From Chondrilla cf. caribensis (Eukaryota > Porifera > Demospongiae > Chondrillida > Chondrillidae), in the NCBI GenBank assembly GCA_964020155.1, contig OZ026563.1:4270440-4334439 (forward strand): 64,000 nucleotides of DNA, in the 5' to 3' direction. Both the position numbers and the translations under genes were made by a program. This document shows, one piece after another, positions 1-26,835 of the stretch (the first letter of the stretch is position 1; every line of letters starts with the position of its first letter). Below the pieces are notes generated by a model. The model was not told the origin of the DNA. It was given only the letters and a program-made list of their open reading frames with translations, and did not search any database.

Positions 1-166
1 CCAACATACAGTATGTAAGATCTGGTGGTGAGATGTGGTACAGCACAGGTCACCCAAAGTATCAGCACAGGTCACCAGACAGGTTTATTGTTGGGATTAA
101 TTGATTAAAAATCAAACCGGAAATTAGTAAACCGGGATATAACTAATATTTATTGTATTTACACAG

Positions 167-275
167 AATACCATTCTTTGATCTTGAAAGAGATGATGGG
201 AAAGTATATGTCAATGATGTGTATGAGAGGTTCAAGACAACTGTAGTAAGTGTGCTATCATCTCACCCAGTGCAT

Positions 276-350
<75 letters not shown>

Positions 351-385
351 CGTGCATGTGTGTGTGTATGTGTGTGTGTGTGTGT

Positions 386-453
<68 letters not shown>

Positions 454-1172
454 TGACATCAATCTCTTCATGGTAGAATGGGAAGGATGCTGTAACAAAA
501 GAAGCCATTTATCAAGTAAGTACACTGGTGTGATGTTGGTGTACATACTGTACGTATGTACATTAGTGTGATGGAGGTACATGCATGTACACAGGTGTGA
601 AGGTGGTGTATGTACATGTACATTAGTGTGATGGAGGTACATGCATGTACACAGGTGTGAAAGTGGTGTATGTACAACTACATTAGTGTGATGAAGGTAC
701 ATGCACGTACACAGGTGCGAAAGTGGTGTATGTACTGTATGTACCTTGGTGTGATGGTGGTGCATACATGTAAACAGGTGTGGTGGTAGTCAAATACAAG
801 TATCTGCATGTATGCCATATGTATTGTATTCACAGATCATAGTATTATGTGATGTATCTCACACTTACTCCACATACACGAGCATTATTGATGTGTGTTC
901 TTTGACCCACGGATCAAAGGTCTACTTTGTGCTTCTGGTGTTGTGTATGTGTATAGGTATTTGAGGTGCTCAAACCTGGCTGTGGAGGTGTAATTGAGGC
1001 TTCTTATGTACTGGATATGCCGGACGAGGACCTCAAGACTCTCTACAAGACCTTGATGAGCATGGAGGAAGACATGTATGACAAGGAGGACATAGTGGAG
1101 GAAGATGTTCCTCCTCAAGAAGAGGAGTGGCTGGAAGAAGCGACACACCCACAGGATCATGTAGAACTGTAA
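167..1172 (+). CDS. unrecognised protein, C-terminal exons only (gene enters from the left edge)
   Basis: Three exons fit splice signals and phase: 167-245 (acceptor ACACAG, donor gtaagt), 477-515 (donor gtaagt) and 957-1172, which ends in TAA. Joined, they give about 111 residues. The piece starts with IPFFDLERDDGKVYVNDVYE, continues through VTKEAIYQVFEVLKPGCGG, and ends in a very acidic tail (EEDVPPQEEEWLEE) finishing HVEL. There is no signal peptide, membrane segment or coiled coil in the visible part. The DLERDDGKVYVNDVYE stretch faintly resembles a degenerate EF-hand loop, which is only an impression. The gene is tail to tail with RNF170. I do not recognise the family. The real gene must extend upstream of the window, because the first visible exon starts at a 3' splice site in mid-codon. 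Confidence 0.6.
276..452. repeat. (TG)n microsatellite with CG-rich interruption
   Basis: About 175 bp of TG dinucleotides, with a (GC)n block near 299-313 and a few ATG or ACC interruptions. It lies in the intron directly before the 477-515 exon. Confidence 0.95.
525..780. repeat. 60-bp minisatellite, about 4 copies
   Basis: The unit contains TGATGGAGGTACATGCATGT followed by acacaggtgtgaaggtggtgta. It recurs at about 60-bp spacing in the last intron of the first gene. Units differ by a few substitutions. Confidence 0.85.
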
Positions 1173-1747
1173 CTGTTAACAAATCAATTCTTTAAATTTT
1201 CTATTAATTTCTATGTTCTTTTCTTCAATCTACAATATTATGTTATAGAGTATATGTGTATGTACACGTTCTTGTGTGAGTACATGGGGTGATCATTATG
1301 AAGAGCCTGAGCAAGCCCTACATAGATGGTTTGTCAAAGAGACAACTCAATCTCAAGTGGGTCATAATGGAGCTATCTAGAAACAATCGGTCACCAGGTT
1401 TTGTTAGGAAACAATCATTAACTGTGACAATATTAACTCTTAGCTAGTGGACTGGTATTCAGAATGCTTAACGTTTACATAGTTCTCAGGCTTGAAGTTT
1501 GACAAGCTGCATGCAGCATACTGCAATTTTAAAGTACTTGGATAGTTGCACTGTTCAGTATTGTGACGTTAAAACTGTACGTTACGTTTTCTCAATCATT
1601 ACTGCAGGCTCACTCAACGATGCTCTGCAATCGTCTTGTTACTTGATGGTATATGTATAATGAGGCATGCCTACTATTGAGAATTCAATATTAACACAAT
1701 ACTACAATGATGAATCAAAATTAATGGGATACAGATACACATGCATT
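1173..1747. other. intergenic region between convergent genes
   Basis: The 575 bp hold the 3' ends of the unrecognised gene and of RNF170. The sequence is AT-rich and I see no convincing ORF or repeat. Confidence 0.6.
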
Positions 1748-4675
1748 CTAGTTACGATGCTGTACAATGGCTGTGCGGTATATGAATGTCAAGAGAAATA
1801 CAATGAGCATTGTGATTACTATATCGTCGATGATTCCAACTAGCCCGAATATACTCTCTGGGATTATGTCCAGCGGTGAGAGGACGTAGAGGAGGACCAG
1901 GATTATGAGGAGGAACACTCGGACCTTCCACAGGAGGAAGATCCCGCGAGGAGAGAACAGCTCTTGAAACAGGTGTCTCGTTAGGGTCGGCATGTCTCTG
2001 ATGTAGTCCATGAGCTGAAGAGCAAAGTGGATCATACACATAAGCTTACCGTTAGCAAGTTTGTGTGGGATGAGTGAGTATATGTGTGCACAATAATGTC
2101 TAGTATAACCATATGTTGTATACATGTACACGTACATAAAGTTATAGTAGACATTATTGTGCACACATACGTATACTCACTCCATCCCTCACAACCTTGC
2201 TAACAGTACGGTCAGTCTAGACTCACTCCATCCCTCACACCCTTGCTAACGGTAAGGTCAGTCTAGACTCACTCCATCCCGCACAACCTTGCTAACGGTA
2301 AGGTCAGTCTAGACCCCCCCCAGCCACTCACAGGTCTAGACCCCCTCAGCCACTCACAGGTCTAGACCCCCCAGCCACTCACAGGTCTAGACCCCCTCAG
2401 CCACTCACAGGTCTAGACCCCCTCAGCCACTCACAGGTCTAGACCCCCTCAGCCACTCACAGGTTTAGACCCCCCCAGCCACTCACAGGTCTAGACCCCC
2501 CCAGCCACTCACAGGTCTAACCCCCTCAGCCACTCACAGGTCTAGACCCCCCCAGCCACTCACAGGTCGAGACCCCCTCAGCCACTCACAGGTCTAGACC
2601 CACTCAGCCACTCACAGGTCTAGACCCCCTCAACCACTCACAGGTCTAGACCCACTCAGCCACTCACAGGTCTAGACCCCCCCAGCCACTCACAGGTCTA
2701 GACCCCCTCAGCCACTCACAGGTCTAGACCCCCTCAGCCACTCACAGGTCTAGACCCCCTCAGCCACTCACAGGTCTAGACCCCCCCAGCCACTCACAGG
2801 TCTAGACCCCCCCAGCCACTCACAGGTCTAGACCCCCCCAGCCATTCACAGGTCGAGACCCCCCAGCCACTCACAGGTCGAGACCCCCCAGCCACTCACA
2901 GGTCTAACCCCCTCAGCCACTCACAGGTCTAACCCCCTCAGCCACTCACAGGTCTAGACCCCCCCAGCCACTCACAGGTCTAGACCCCCTCAGCCACTAA
3001 CAGGTCTAGACCCCCCCAGCCACTCACAGGTCGAGGTGCTCCTGACATTCTCCTGTTGTAGCTTGCAATCTCCCTCATAGCCTCGCTCTCCTCGCCGGGC
3101 TGGGGCTCGTGGGCATACAGCAGCAATGTCACCTATGTGGCACATTGAAACACATGGCATGTTGTATAGTTTCATACACTATGTATATGTTAATACATGT
3201 ATAGGTTGATACACTATGTATATGTTAATACATGTTGTATAGGTTGATACACTATGTATATGTTGATACATATCAGTGGCGGTGGAACATAAAAATCTTA
3301 GGGGGGGCGGTGGTCCAGTGCACTTGCAGTACAGAACACTAAGTCACCAAATTAGCATATACTAGCCACTCCTTCACTTCAGTAAATTCTATGCATATGT
3401 TCATAACACCAAGGCTTATTCAAAATTATATTAATAATATGTGTATATGTCTATGTAACATTATATGTCTCCTTGAAAATTAGGGGGGGCAATGCCCCCC
3501 CTGCCCCCCTGGTTCCACCGCCTATGCATATTGTACAGTTTTATACACTATGTATATGTTAATACATATTGTATAGGTTGATACACTATGTATATGTTGA
3601 TACACGTTGTATAGTTTTATACACTATGTATATGTTAATACATGTTGTATGGGTTGATACATGATGCATGGGTTGCCAGCCACACACTCACCAGTTGTCT
3701 ACATATTGGGCACCTCGCTGCTGCTGGCCACGAAGTTGATCTCCTCCATAGTTCCCAAAAACAATTAGCTACAGGAGAGAAGGAGCTACATAAGACTGCA
3801 TATCTCTGGGGTGTGGACTGGACACTGTAGGAAGCCTACAAGACTGCATACAGGTCAATAACATTCACAAACACTCAAAACCAATTACAAATCCACACTA
3901 ATTGAGCAGAAAAGTACATTATTATTGACAAAGTCTGAAAGGAATTCCTTGCACTACAGTAAAGTAGCCTTCCTGGCTAAGTGGTCTACCAGTATAATAA
4001 TAACACGTGATACAGCCTCCCACCCATTGAACACACAATCCATCAGACTCCTATGAGAAAAGTGTAAAAACACAGCTCAAGCAAAATCAAAACAAACTCC
4101 CATGATGTGATACAGTACATTCTCAATATAGTGTACATGTTAGCCATTTTGTGTATATAAATACTGTACATGCCTTGGGTGGCTTCACTCATAGCCGGGG
4201 AGATTTGTAATCACAATCTTACCATAGATACGCTGCGTAGTATAGAGTATCTATGTTCTTACTTACCACATAATATATGGCCACAGTTGGTCTCCATAGC
4301 TTCCACCATTTCAACAAGACAAATAGGACAGTCTTGTTCTCCTACATTCCCGATGTTGTTGCCCCTCGGTATGTTCGCGTGGTTCCTTATCGGAACATCT
4401 TCGCCGTCTTCTCCTTCCACAGGACCATTACCCCTTCTTGAAGCATTGTGCGTTTGTCTGACTCGTTCTACTTCTTCCTGGGCTAAAGGATGGACGTGTG
4501 TCTCTCGTCGAATCTTACCAAAGAAGTTTCGCATAAGCACCAATATACTGATCAGCATCACAAGAGACAAAACGATGACCACAACAATTTCGTCTCCGAC
4601 ACCTTGTATAATAGTGTCTGTTCTTCGGTAAGTATAGGTCGGTTCATGACTGGGAACATATTCTAGATCTGCCAT
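1748..4675 (-). CDS. RNF170: E3 ubiquitin-protein ligase RNF170 (RING finger, DUF1232)
   Basis: ER-membrane RING E3 ligase; the vertebrate protein ubiquitinates activated IP3 receptors. Coding exons on the minus strand are 4675-4267, 3768-3692, 3132-3028 and 2014-1748, giving 285 residues (human 258). An N-terminal hydrophobic segment lies at residues 29-48. The C3HC4 RING begins CPIC at about residue 116 and is split by an intron after TNCGHILCG; the next exon supplies NCFWELW and the closing CPICRQL. The third exon gives VTLLLYAHEPQPGEE and YNRRMSG, matching the family's link region. The last exon holds the DUF1232 part (MDYIRDMPTLTRHLFQELFS, YVLSPLDIIPE, GIIDDI) with two or three membrane segments. 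It is divergent from CFAP44, with 141 bp between the ATGs. The intron after exon 3 is filled by a minisatellite derived from its own 5' splice site. Identity is secure from domain order and near-identical motifs. Confidence 0.95.
2165..2300. repeat. 46-bp tandem repeat, 3 copies
   Basis: Three near-identical copies of a unit containing CACTCCATCCCTCACA and TTGCTAACGGTAAGGTCAGT lie in the last RNF170 intron. They directly abut the 26-bp array, and part of the unit resembles sequence near 2045-2080. Confidence 0.85.
2305..3027. repeat. 26-bp minisatellite carrying copies of the RNF170 exon-3 5' splice site
   Basis: About 28 copies of a roughly 26-bp unit, read on the plus strand as CAGCCACTCACAGGTCTAGA plus a C-run. 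On the coding (minus) strand each unit reads TAGACCTGTGAGTGGCTG. The true exon-3 end at 3028 reads CGACCT|GTGAGTGGCTG, so the array begins exactly at the real donor and repeats it. Units vary in C-run length and in TCTAGA versus TCGAGA. Confidence 0.95.
3175..3665. repeat. AT-rich 38-39-bp minisatellite, interrupted by a transposon
   Basis: The repeated motif is TTGATACACTATGTATATGT followed by taatacatgttgtatag, at about 3175-3273 and again at 3527-3665. The two blocks become continuous when the 253-bp element at 3274-3526 is removed. Confidence 0.85.
3274..3526. mobile_element. 253-bp non-autonomous TIR element (MITE)
   Basis: The ends are CAGTGGCGGTGGAAC on the left and GTTCCACCGCCTATG on the right. 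These are 15-bp inverted repeats with two mismatches. A 5-bp duplication CATAT flanks it at 3269-3273 and 3527-3531. The subterminal sequence TTAGGGGGGGC appears inside both ends, and the right one folds as GGGGGGGCAATGCCCCCCC. There is no coding capacity. G-rich subterminal hairpins and this TIR style are common in hAT-like MITEs, but the 5-bp target duplication is shorter than the usual 8 bp, so the superfamily is left open. Confidence 0.85.
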
Positions 4676-4816
4676 ATCTCTTGATTAGAACAGTACAGCG
4701 ACTGTACTAGTCATATCAGAGCGGTTGTGAGGGGATTCCCCTCATCCTAGCTAGCGTACTTCCTGCAATCTCATTGGCTATAGTGGTACGTTGTCAAGGT
4801 TACCGCTGCACCGACA
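4676..4816. promoter_or_regulatory. shared bidirectional promoter, RNF170 / CFAP44
   Basis: 141 bp separate the RNF170 ATG (minus) from the CFAP44 ATG (plus). The interval includes a CCAAT-type site on the minus strand (ATTGG at about 4770). With so little room, the 5' UTRs and promoter must overlap. Inferred from geometry only. Confidence 0.6.
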
Positions 4817-19946
<15,130 letters not shown>

Positions 19947-20261
19947 ACTGATCCCACTGTAACACTAGATATGTGTTTCTCTGTGGGAAGCTTAACTCTG
20001 TTTCAACTCTCATATGTGCATATGTTCATTGGTATTGTCACTTATGTACAAGTTATGTATTACGTATTACACGCATCACTTATACTGTACATCATGTATA
20101 CGTTTGTGTACATATATTTCACGTACATTTTGTGTGCGTAATTCACATTTCATTTGGCAATACCCAATGTGATGTTATCCCCCTACAAGCATGCACAGTG
20201 CATTGCTGTGTTATTGAACCAAATACTTCATGTGAATGTGAATCCAGTTATTGAGAAATAT
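19947..20261. other. 3'-3' interval between CFAP44 and EFCAB9
   Basis: 315 bp between two convergent stop codons. It must hold both 3' UTRs. No other feature seen. Confidence 0.6.
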
Positions 20262-20751
20262 TTAGAGTATTTTACACGGGAAGAGAGATTGTTTTTGTTT
20301 CAGTTCCTTTTGCTTGTCAATACAAGCCATGGCGAACATCTTGAACTCCTGGTAGTCCAATTCTTGGTCACCTGAGACATCGAACTCTTTGAAGATCTGT
20401 CTGACCGCCCTTCCCTGGAAGTTGAACAAGAACCCAAATGTCTCAAACTCCACAGCAGACACACTGTTACTGCCGTCTTCATCCATCAGATCAAAAACTG
20501 TTCTGGAGTGACTGTAGATGAACTGCTTCTCCTCTTTGTCCTGTGTATAATATTGTAGCTTAAATTGTATGCGAGGATAGTAGTACACAATACAGTAACA
20601 ATGTAGGTTGTGTGTGGTCTTGTCAACCAGGCCAACTTTGCCTACTGCATGCTTTTGGTCTGCTCATAAAATGGCAAATAGAAAACTATATACCGCAGGG
20701 TAAAATTGGGTCTGGTTGATAAGGATACATTGTATATGTGTGTGTGTGTGT

Positions 20752-20811
<60 letters not shown>

Positions 20812-21266
20812 ACATTTGGAAACAGCTCACTCTTATGGCCAACAAGATGCAAACAAGGAGATAAAACTCATCAAAGTCCAATAAACCTGATCTGTCCACA
20901 TCCAACATGTCGAACACCTTGTATATCTGACTTTTACTCAAGTCAGTGACGGAACGCATGAAACAGTAAAATTGGATGTCTATGAATGGGAAAACTTCAA
21001 GTAGTTGAAAATTATGTAGTTATGAATGCCTCAATAAATTTAATGTTAAATTCAAATATAACAGAATTACAAGTCAATTATTTCATGTAACTGTATAAAA
21101 AGCTAGTATGCGTTGTATTATCTAAGATCTCACCATCTAGAGCCATTTCATTTCTGATATCAATGGCCTTGAATAGCTTCAAGACTACCAATACCTCCCT
21201 GGCGGAAAGGAGGTTATAGACGGGGTCAAGGTGAAGATGAGTTAGGACTTTGCTACAAATCTTCAT
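20262..21266 (-). CDS. EFCAB9: EF-hand calcium-binding domain-containing protein 9 (CatSper calcium sensor)
   Basis: In mammals EFCAB9 pairs with CATSPERZ to tune the sperm flagellar channel CatSper to pH and calcium. Minus-strand exons are 21266-21134, 20979-20831 and 20540-20262, giving 186 aa (human 197). Exon 1 has LDPVYNLLSAREV, aligned with the family's LDKIYCLLSVRNV. Exon 2 has VTDLSKSQIYKVFDMLDVDR and FDEFYLLVCILLA, close to the family's VTDL-KAQI-VFDMLD and FEKFYMLVCMLLA. Exon 3 has FIYSHSRTVFDLMDEDGSNS and FDVSGDQELDYQEFKMF. The EF-hand loops DVDRSGLLDFDE, DEDGSNSVSAVE and DVSGDQELDYQE keep most acidic positions, so calcium binding is plausible. I start at MKICSK because the human start aligns there; an in-frame ATG at 21311 would add 15 residues. 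The ATG is 57 bp from that of TAF1C on the other strand. Confidence 0.9.
20737..20810. repeat. (TG)n microsatellite in an EFCAB9 intron
   Basis: About 36 TG units with one TACG interruption. Confidence 0.95.
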
Positions 21267-21323
21267 CTCCAGCTGTTTGCTAGGAACTAGGAAACAGGAA
21301 GCAAGGGTCACGTGCTAAGGAAA
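21267..21323. promoter_or_regulatory. shared bidirectional start region, EFCAB9 / TAF1C
   Basis: Only 57 bp separate the chosen ATGs, and the alternative EFCAB9 ATG (21311) is 12 bp from the TAF1C ATG. The TAF1C start sits in GAAAATGGCGCAATC, which resembles a YY1-type AANATGGCG site. Transcription probably starts inside or very near the coding regions. Inference from geometry. Confidence 0.55.
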
Positions 21324-21964
21324 ATGGCGCAATCTTTAGAGTGTAACTGTTGCAGATGCGAACTGAACAAGGCCTTGACGTATGAGCTTTCTGACGGCGC
21401 TTTTCCCATTTACAATTATAAAGGAGTACAAGAGTTCAATGTACTGGACGTGGACAGATTCGGTGGAGCTGTTCTAGTGGATCACCTTAACCCCGATACT
21501 TTAGTGTTTAAACAGAGACCATCACAAGGACGTTACTGCCCATCTGGGACTGGCGTTCGTCCTCTCACATCACCGCATTCTAGTCAGTCATACTGTTATG
21601 CTCGACCGTCATGTAGCAATCAATACACTAGCTTTTTGGTCTTTCGTAGCCAGATCCTCACGGACGCATGCACAATTTTAAGGTGGACAGGATCTGGCTA
21701 AGTAAGACTAACGTCTTGCCACCGTAGATATTGAGTATAATATCAGTGTAACTATTTGCTTCAAATAATTTTATGGCACATCACATGTTCAAAAGGTTGT
21801 GATGTATGTCCGCTTTCATTCCTAGGTTATTTGGATTATGACGAAGTTTTCAAACAAGTTAATATGCCAGAGAATATACCTTCTACAGAGGAACAGGTGA
21901 AATGTGACAGTAGGTGGTAGTATCCTAGTAGTACCCAAAGCGCAGCAGATATGGGGTGCTGACT

Positions 21965-22014
<50 letters not shown>

Positions 22015-25000
22015 GCTTGTGTACTGCCCCTATTGTGGGATTAATGTTCTCTCTTCAGGTGTCTTACTATACAAAGGTATACGGAAGTGAAGGCGTACCT
22101 GAGCAAGTGGTCTCTGAGCTGGTTGAAGAAACTGCACCCAAAGGAGAAGTGGGACGAGTATGCATGACACATGCATATTCTTGGTCTATGTGCATGCATG
22201 TATGCATGTATGTATGTGTACAATATGTGTTTACCAAACTGTATACGTACAAATTTTAGCAGGATGTGAAGTTGTGATATTCGAGACTGCGAATACATTT
22301 GCAAATATACATAAGCTAATGCTACACTTCCGGTTTGTGGTACAATTGCATATTATATGACTGTTACAGGTATACACAATGTAAAGTTGAAAAAAAAACA
22401 TGAAAATCGTCTTGTACAGCCTTTTGTGAAATTTACACCACATAAGAATTTGCACACACATGGTATGAACGTACAGTATGTCACAATTTGTGATCGTAAG
22501 CAGAGTTCCTTGTAACAGGTTCTTCTTCCTCCTCATGTGCACAGTCTGTGGACATTTTAGAAGGAAGTCACTTGACGTATTGTAGTGTGGATCCAATCTG
22601 TGTGGATGGTTACCTTGGCAACCTGTATTATACGACAGGTACACTTCAGAACGACCTGTGTATCCTCCCAACTCACCCACTGTCATTGTGTTGTGGAGGT
22701 GTGTGTATATCGTATAATATGTACATACATGAGATGTGGAGTTTGTGTGTGTGTGTAGATGAGATCGGATGTTTGTGTGTGGATGAGATGTGGAGTTTGT
22801 GTGTGTGTGGATGAGATGTGGAGTTTGTGTGTGTGTGGATGAGATGTGGAGTTTGTGTGTGTGTGGATGAGATGTGGAGTTTGTGTGTGGATGAGATGTG
22901 GAGTTTGTGTGTGGATGAGATGTGGAGTTTGTGTGTGGATGAGATGTGGAGTTTGTGTGTGGATGAGATGTGGAGTTTGTGTGTGGATGAGATGTGGAGT
23001 TTGTGTGTGGATGAGATGGGAAGTTTGTGTGTGGATGAGATGTGGAGTTTGTGTGTGTGTGGATGAGATGTGGAGTTTGTGTGTGGATGAGATGTGGAGT
23101 TTGTGTGTGGATGCTGGGATCAGATGTAGAGTTTACCTCAGTTGAGGGAGGGTTTTCCCCTTCTGCTAACAGCTGTGTTATCACAGCAGGTTCTATGAGC
23201 ATTGGACACCTTAACTCGTTCTCACAGGCATATCCGCACTTGTTGATCCATCCAAGATGTTCTCTGACAAGTACATTGAGTGTGAGGAGTGGAAGGATTT
23301 CCTGTGGGCCAGTAGGAGAGTCTCCATGTGTCATTCAGAACTAGTGGCCGGTGTACGGCTACCAGCTCCTGCAAGGGAAGTCAACAGTGTGTCAGGTAAC
23401 CAGCAAGGTCTCACTGTGGAGGGCGTACTGTTGATGTTAATATGGTGTGCATGATATGGTGGTGGTGGGGGGGGGGTTGTGAAATTTGGGTAATTTGTAA
23501 CTTGTGGATCTTGGATACACAAGATGCTGCAAAGCTCACATTAATACCTGGTACTATCTTGTAGGGTTAGGTGGAGGTGGATAATATTGTACAACTTTAC
23601 AAAGAATCCTCCATTCACCCTGCTGTGAAAAATGTGGTCTCGTGTCCAAATTTTGCACACTTTTCATCTGAATATGAACACACTGTTGAATTTTGTCTGA
23701 AGCAGTACCTTTGCCACCACAAGTTTCACCTGCATGCCTTGTCTGACATTTGGTCTTCACAAGAATTTGTGCACCTGGTCCGATGCTGGATGTGTCCTGA
23801 GTCACCCTACCCTCCCCACCTCCGTAGTTCACGGTCGAAGGATGGTAGCTGTGAAGTGCATGCACCATTGCCTCCTCTACGAGGACACGCTGCCCATCCC
23901 ACAGTTCACTGAGCAGTACACGACTCAAGTCCAAGAAGTGAGATGGCATTACAGTCTGTTCCCTCTTTGTTCTGTGAACACACGCTACCTTATCAACCTT
24001 GTTGTACAGTCAAACCTCATTGACGCAAAATCACATGTCCACCAAGTCCCCATATTTAATGCCAATGTACAAGTACTGTTAACATGAAATTATGAAGTAG
24101 TCCATTGAGTTTTGTGTTTAAAAGTTTTGACTGTATATTACAATGTGTTTCTTCACCTCTACCCCCCCCCCGTGTTCTCTTCCTCACAGGACTTCATATC
24201 TGATGGTTTCATGTACGACCTTCAACCCCTGAGGAACCTGTCCCTGGTTCAGTGCCACTGTCAAGTATCAGCTGTGACTGGGAATCCTTACCATTTCGGA
24301 GAGGCAGTGGTTGTCATGGAAACCGGAGAAGTGAGACTGTGCATGTCTGAAATGTGAGTGTACCTCTCCATGTGTTGTTGTTGTTGTTGTTAAATGACAT
24401 TATTGTTTGTTTTCAGTGTGTACTATTATATACTATCCGTATGAATTGGGGGTTATGTTAACATACTTTCCAATGACATTGTACGTACATACATTGCTGT
24501 TATTCAATAAACATGTTTTGTTTACTCAATATATTGTGTATTATTATTTACTACACATGCATATATTTGTGATTTTTTGTTATCTTTATTGTGTTTTTCC
24601 AGTGATAAGAGTATTATTGTGAGGAGTGCTATTGGTGAAGTTGAGAGGGTGGGATCTCCCCACTGGTGGGGGTGTGGGTACGCCTCTCATCCCAAACAAC
24701 TCATACTTGCTGAACAGGCCAGCCTGGGGATTGTGGACATGAGGGTGTGTGTAAGATGTCAGTAATGTGTGTACATACGTGTGTGTGTGTGTGTGTGTGG
24801 TGTGTGTGTGTGTACGTGTGTGTGTGTGTGTGTGTGTGCGTGTGTGTGTGTGCGTGCGTGCGTGTGTGTGTGTGAATAGTATTCATAAATTTACATAATA
24901 TTATATTGCAAAAATGTCTTCTGAGGAATACATATAATATTACAGTACAAAAGATTCATGAATATGTTTGCATGTACTAATGGACCTGCCTTGATCATTG

Positions 25001-25365
25001 ATGCTTCCTTTCTTGTCTGTAGACCCCGGATGCAATAAGCTTCATATTGCATGATCCCGCCTCACAATGGACTATGAATGACATTATTTCTGCCATGAAG
25101 CCACACCCCATCAATCCCATGCAGTATTTGGTTGCCACTAGCAACAGCCTTTTAGTAGTTGATATTAGAAGGAGACAAGAACCAGTAAGTTTGCAGGTAT
25201 CACCAAGGGTATGTACCTCAACTTGTTTGAAGGTCTCCCCGTACCCATGTATTCTCCAGGTGCTGTGTGTGTCACACGAGATGGAAGAGGATCCATGCTA
25301 CCTTGATGTCGTGATGAACAGAGATACATTAGTGTGTATCCTCTCTTTGTGTGTGTGTGTGTGTG

Positions 25366-25401
<36 letters not shown>

Positions 25402-26747
25402 GTGTGCGTGTTTGCGTGTGGTGTGCGTGTTTGCGTGTGGTGCGCGTGTTTGCGTGTGTGTGTGTGTGTGTGCGTGTGGTGCGCCCGCGCGCGTGTGTGT
25501 GGTGCGCGTGTTTGTGTGTGTGTGTGTGGTGCGCGTGTGTGGTGTGTGTGTGTGTATGTGTGTGTGCATGTGTGTACATATTGGGTGTATAAACACATTG
25601 TCAGTACAAACTGCTTGCATCTTCCTCAACTGCTGTTTCTGTAGCGTCTGTTCTTATCAGTAATAGAAAGTCCGAGACGACAATAGTGAACTTTGCTGGG
25701 GGGTGTGGTTGGTTGGGAGGGGAAGTTGCCCCTCCCCATTTCACGACCTTACCTCACACACTGAATGGACATTCTTCACTCAAATCCAAACTCCACCCAC
25801 TTTTTGGTTGTGGGCGTGTCAGTCACAATGCATTATCAACTGGATCTTGTTTCGGCCATTGCTATGGCAACATAGTGTCATCACTGGAAGTGAGTACACG
25901 ATATGGTGTACCGCACAATGCATACATGTTTACATGTGGACATGTGCATGTACTATTGGACGTACAAACTTCATGTAACAGTGGGTGACATAAGAAACTG
26001 GTCCCTCTTGTCAGATGTCCGTGTATGGTGACCTATTCTTGGAGGAGTGGTCCTACATGGGTGAGGAGGGAGAATACAATGAGACGTCGAGGACAGGACG
26101 TCTTCTGGTGGAGGAGTGGTGTCGAGAGGTGGACTCCCTGGAGAAGAAGACCCTTATGAGAGAAGGGCACTCCAGACCGAGAGCACCATTGCACAACTGG
26201 AAGATGCTGAATCAATGTGAGCTCAGCAGGTGTTAGTCAGTGGGGGGGAGAGGGGATGGTCACATCGTGAAGTTGTCCTCTCACCCTTGTTGGTATTGGG
26301 ATCTGTGTACTGACAGCTCAACAGCAATGTAATATGCAGGATCAGTGATGCTACAAAGATCTATGCATTTTTGATCCGATTCATCCTTGTCCTCCATCAC
26401 ATCTAACTGTCCTCCTTTACCATCATCCTCCCCGTTCAACCTGTATGTAACCTCTTCCCTTCTCTCCCTTGCTAGATGTTGCTGCAGTAGACAGTCCGAA
26501 TGACGTGTGCCTCAATTGTTTCACGTACTGCAAAGGTACTGGAGCTGACATCAGCCAGGTGTCATCAAGAGCTGCCAACAAGAAGGAGGGAAGGTGTTGT
26601 CTGTGCTCCAAAGTCATGGTCAGAGGAGTTGGAGACGATGATGGTGAGCAGCCAGGTTTAACTGATGTTTTGAAGATAGAAGAACTCGAGTCAAAGTTGT
26701 CTGACAGTGACTTGGGAAAGAGACTTCTGGAACAATGGCAACTCACT

Positions 26748-26835
<88 letters not shown>

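Noticed and set aside
232..765. Long ORFs of His-Thr or Cys-Val dipeptides around the CA/TG tracts (also near 18736-19164, 25047-25663, 41668-42033, 53270-53650, 55264-55733)
   Set aside because: They are translations of CA/TG microsatellites, with no conserved flanks or splice logic.
2295..3030. CRISPR-like direct repeats
   Set aside because: The units are directly tandem without unique spacers, and the surrounding genes are animal genes with introns.
22231..23334. 367-codon open frame on the minus strand, with overlapping plus-strand frames
   Set aside because: It is carried by the 24-bp minisatellite in a TAF1C intron; a repeat unit that is a multiple of three keeps frames open by chance.
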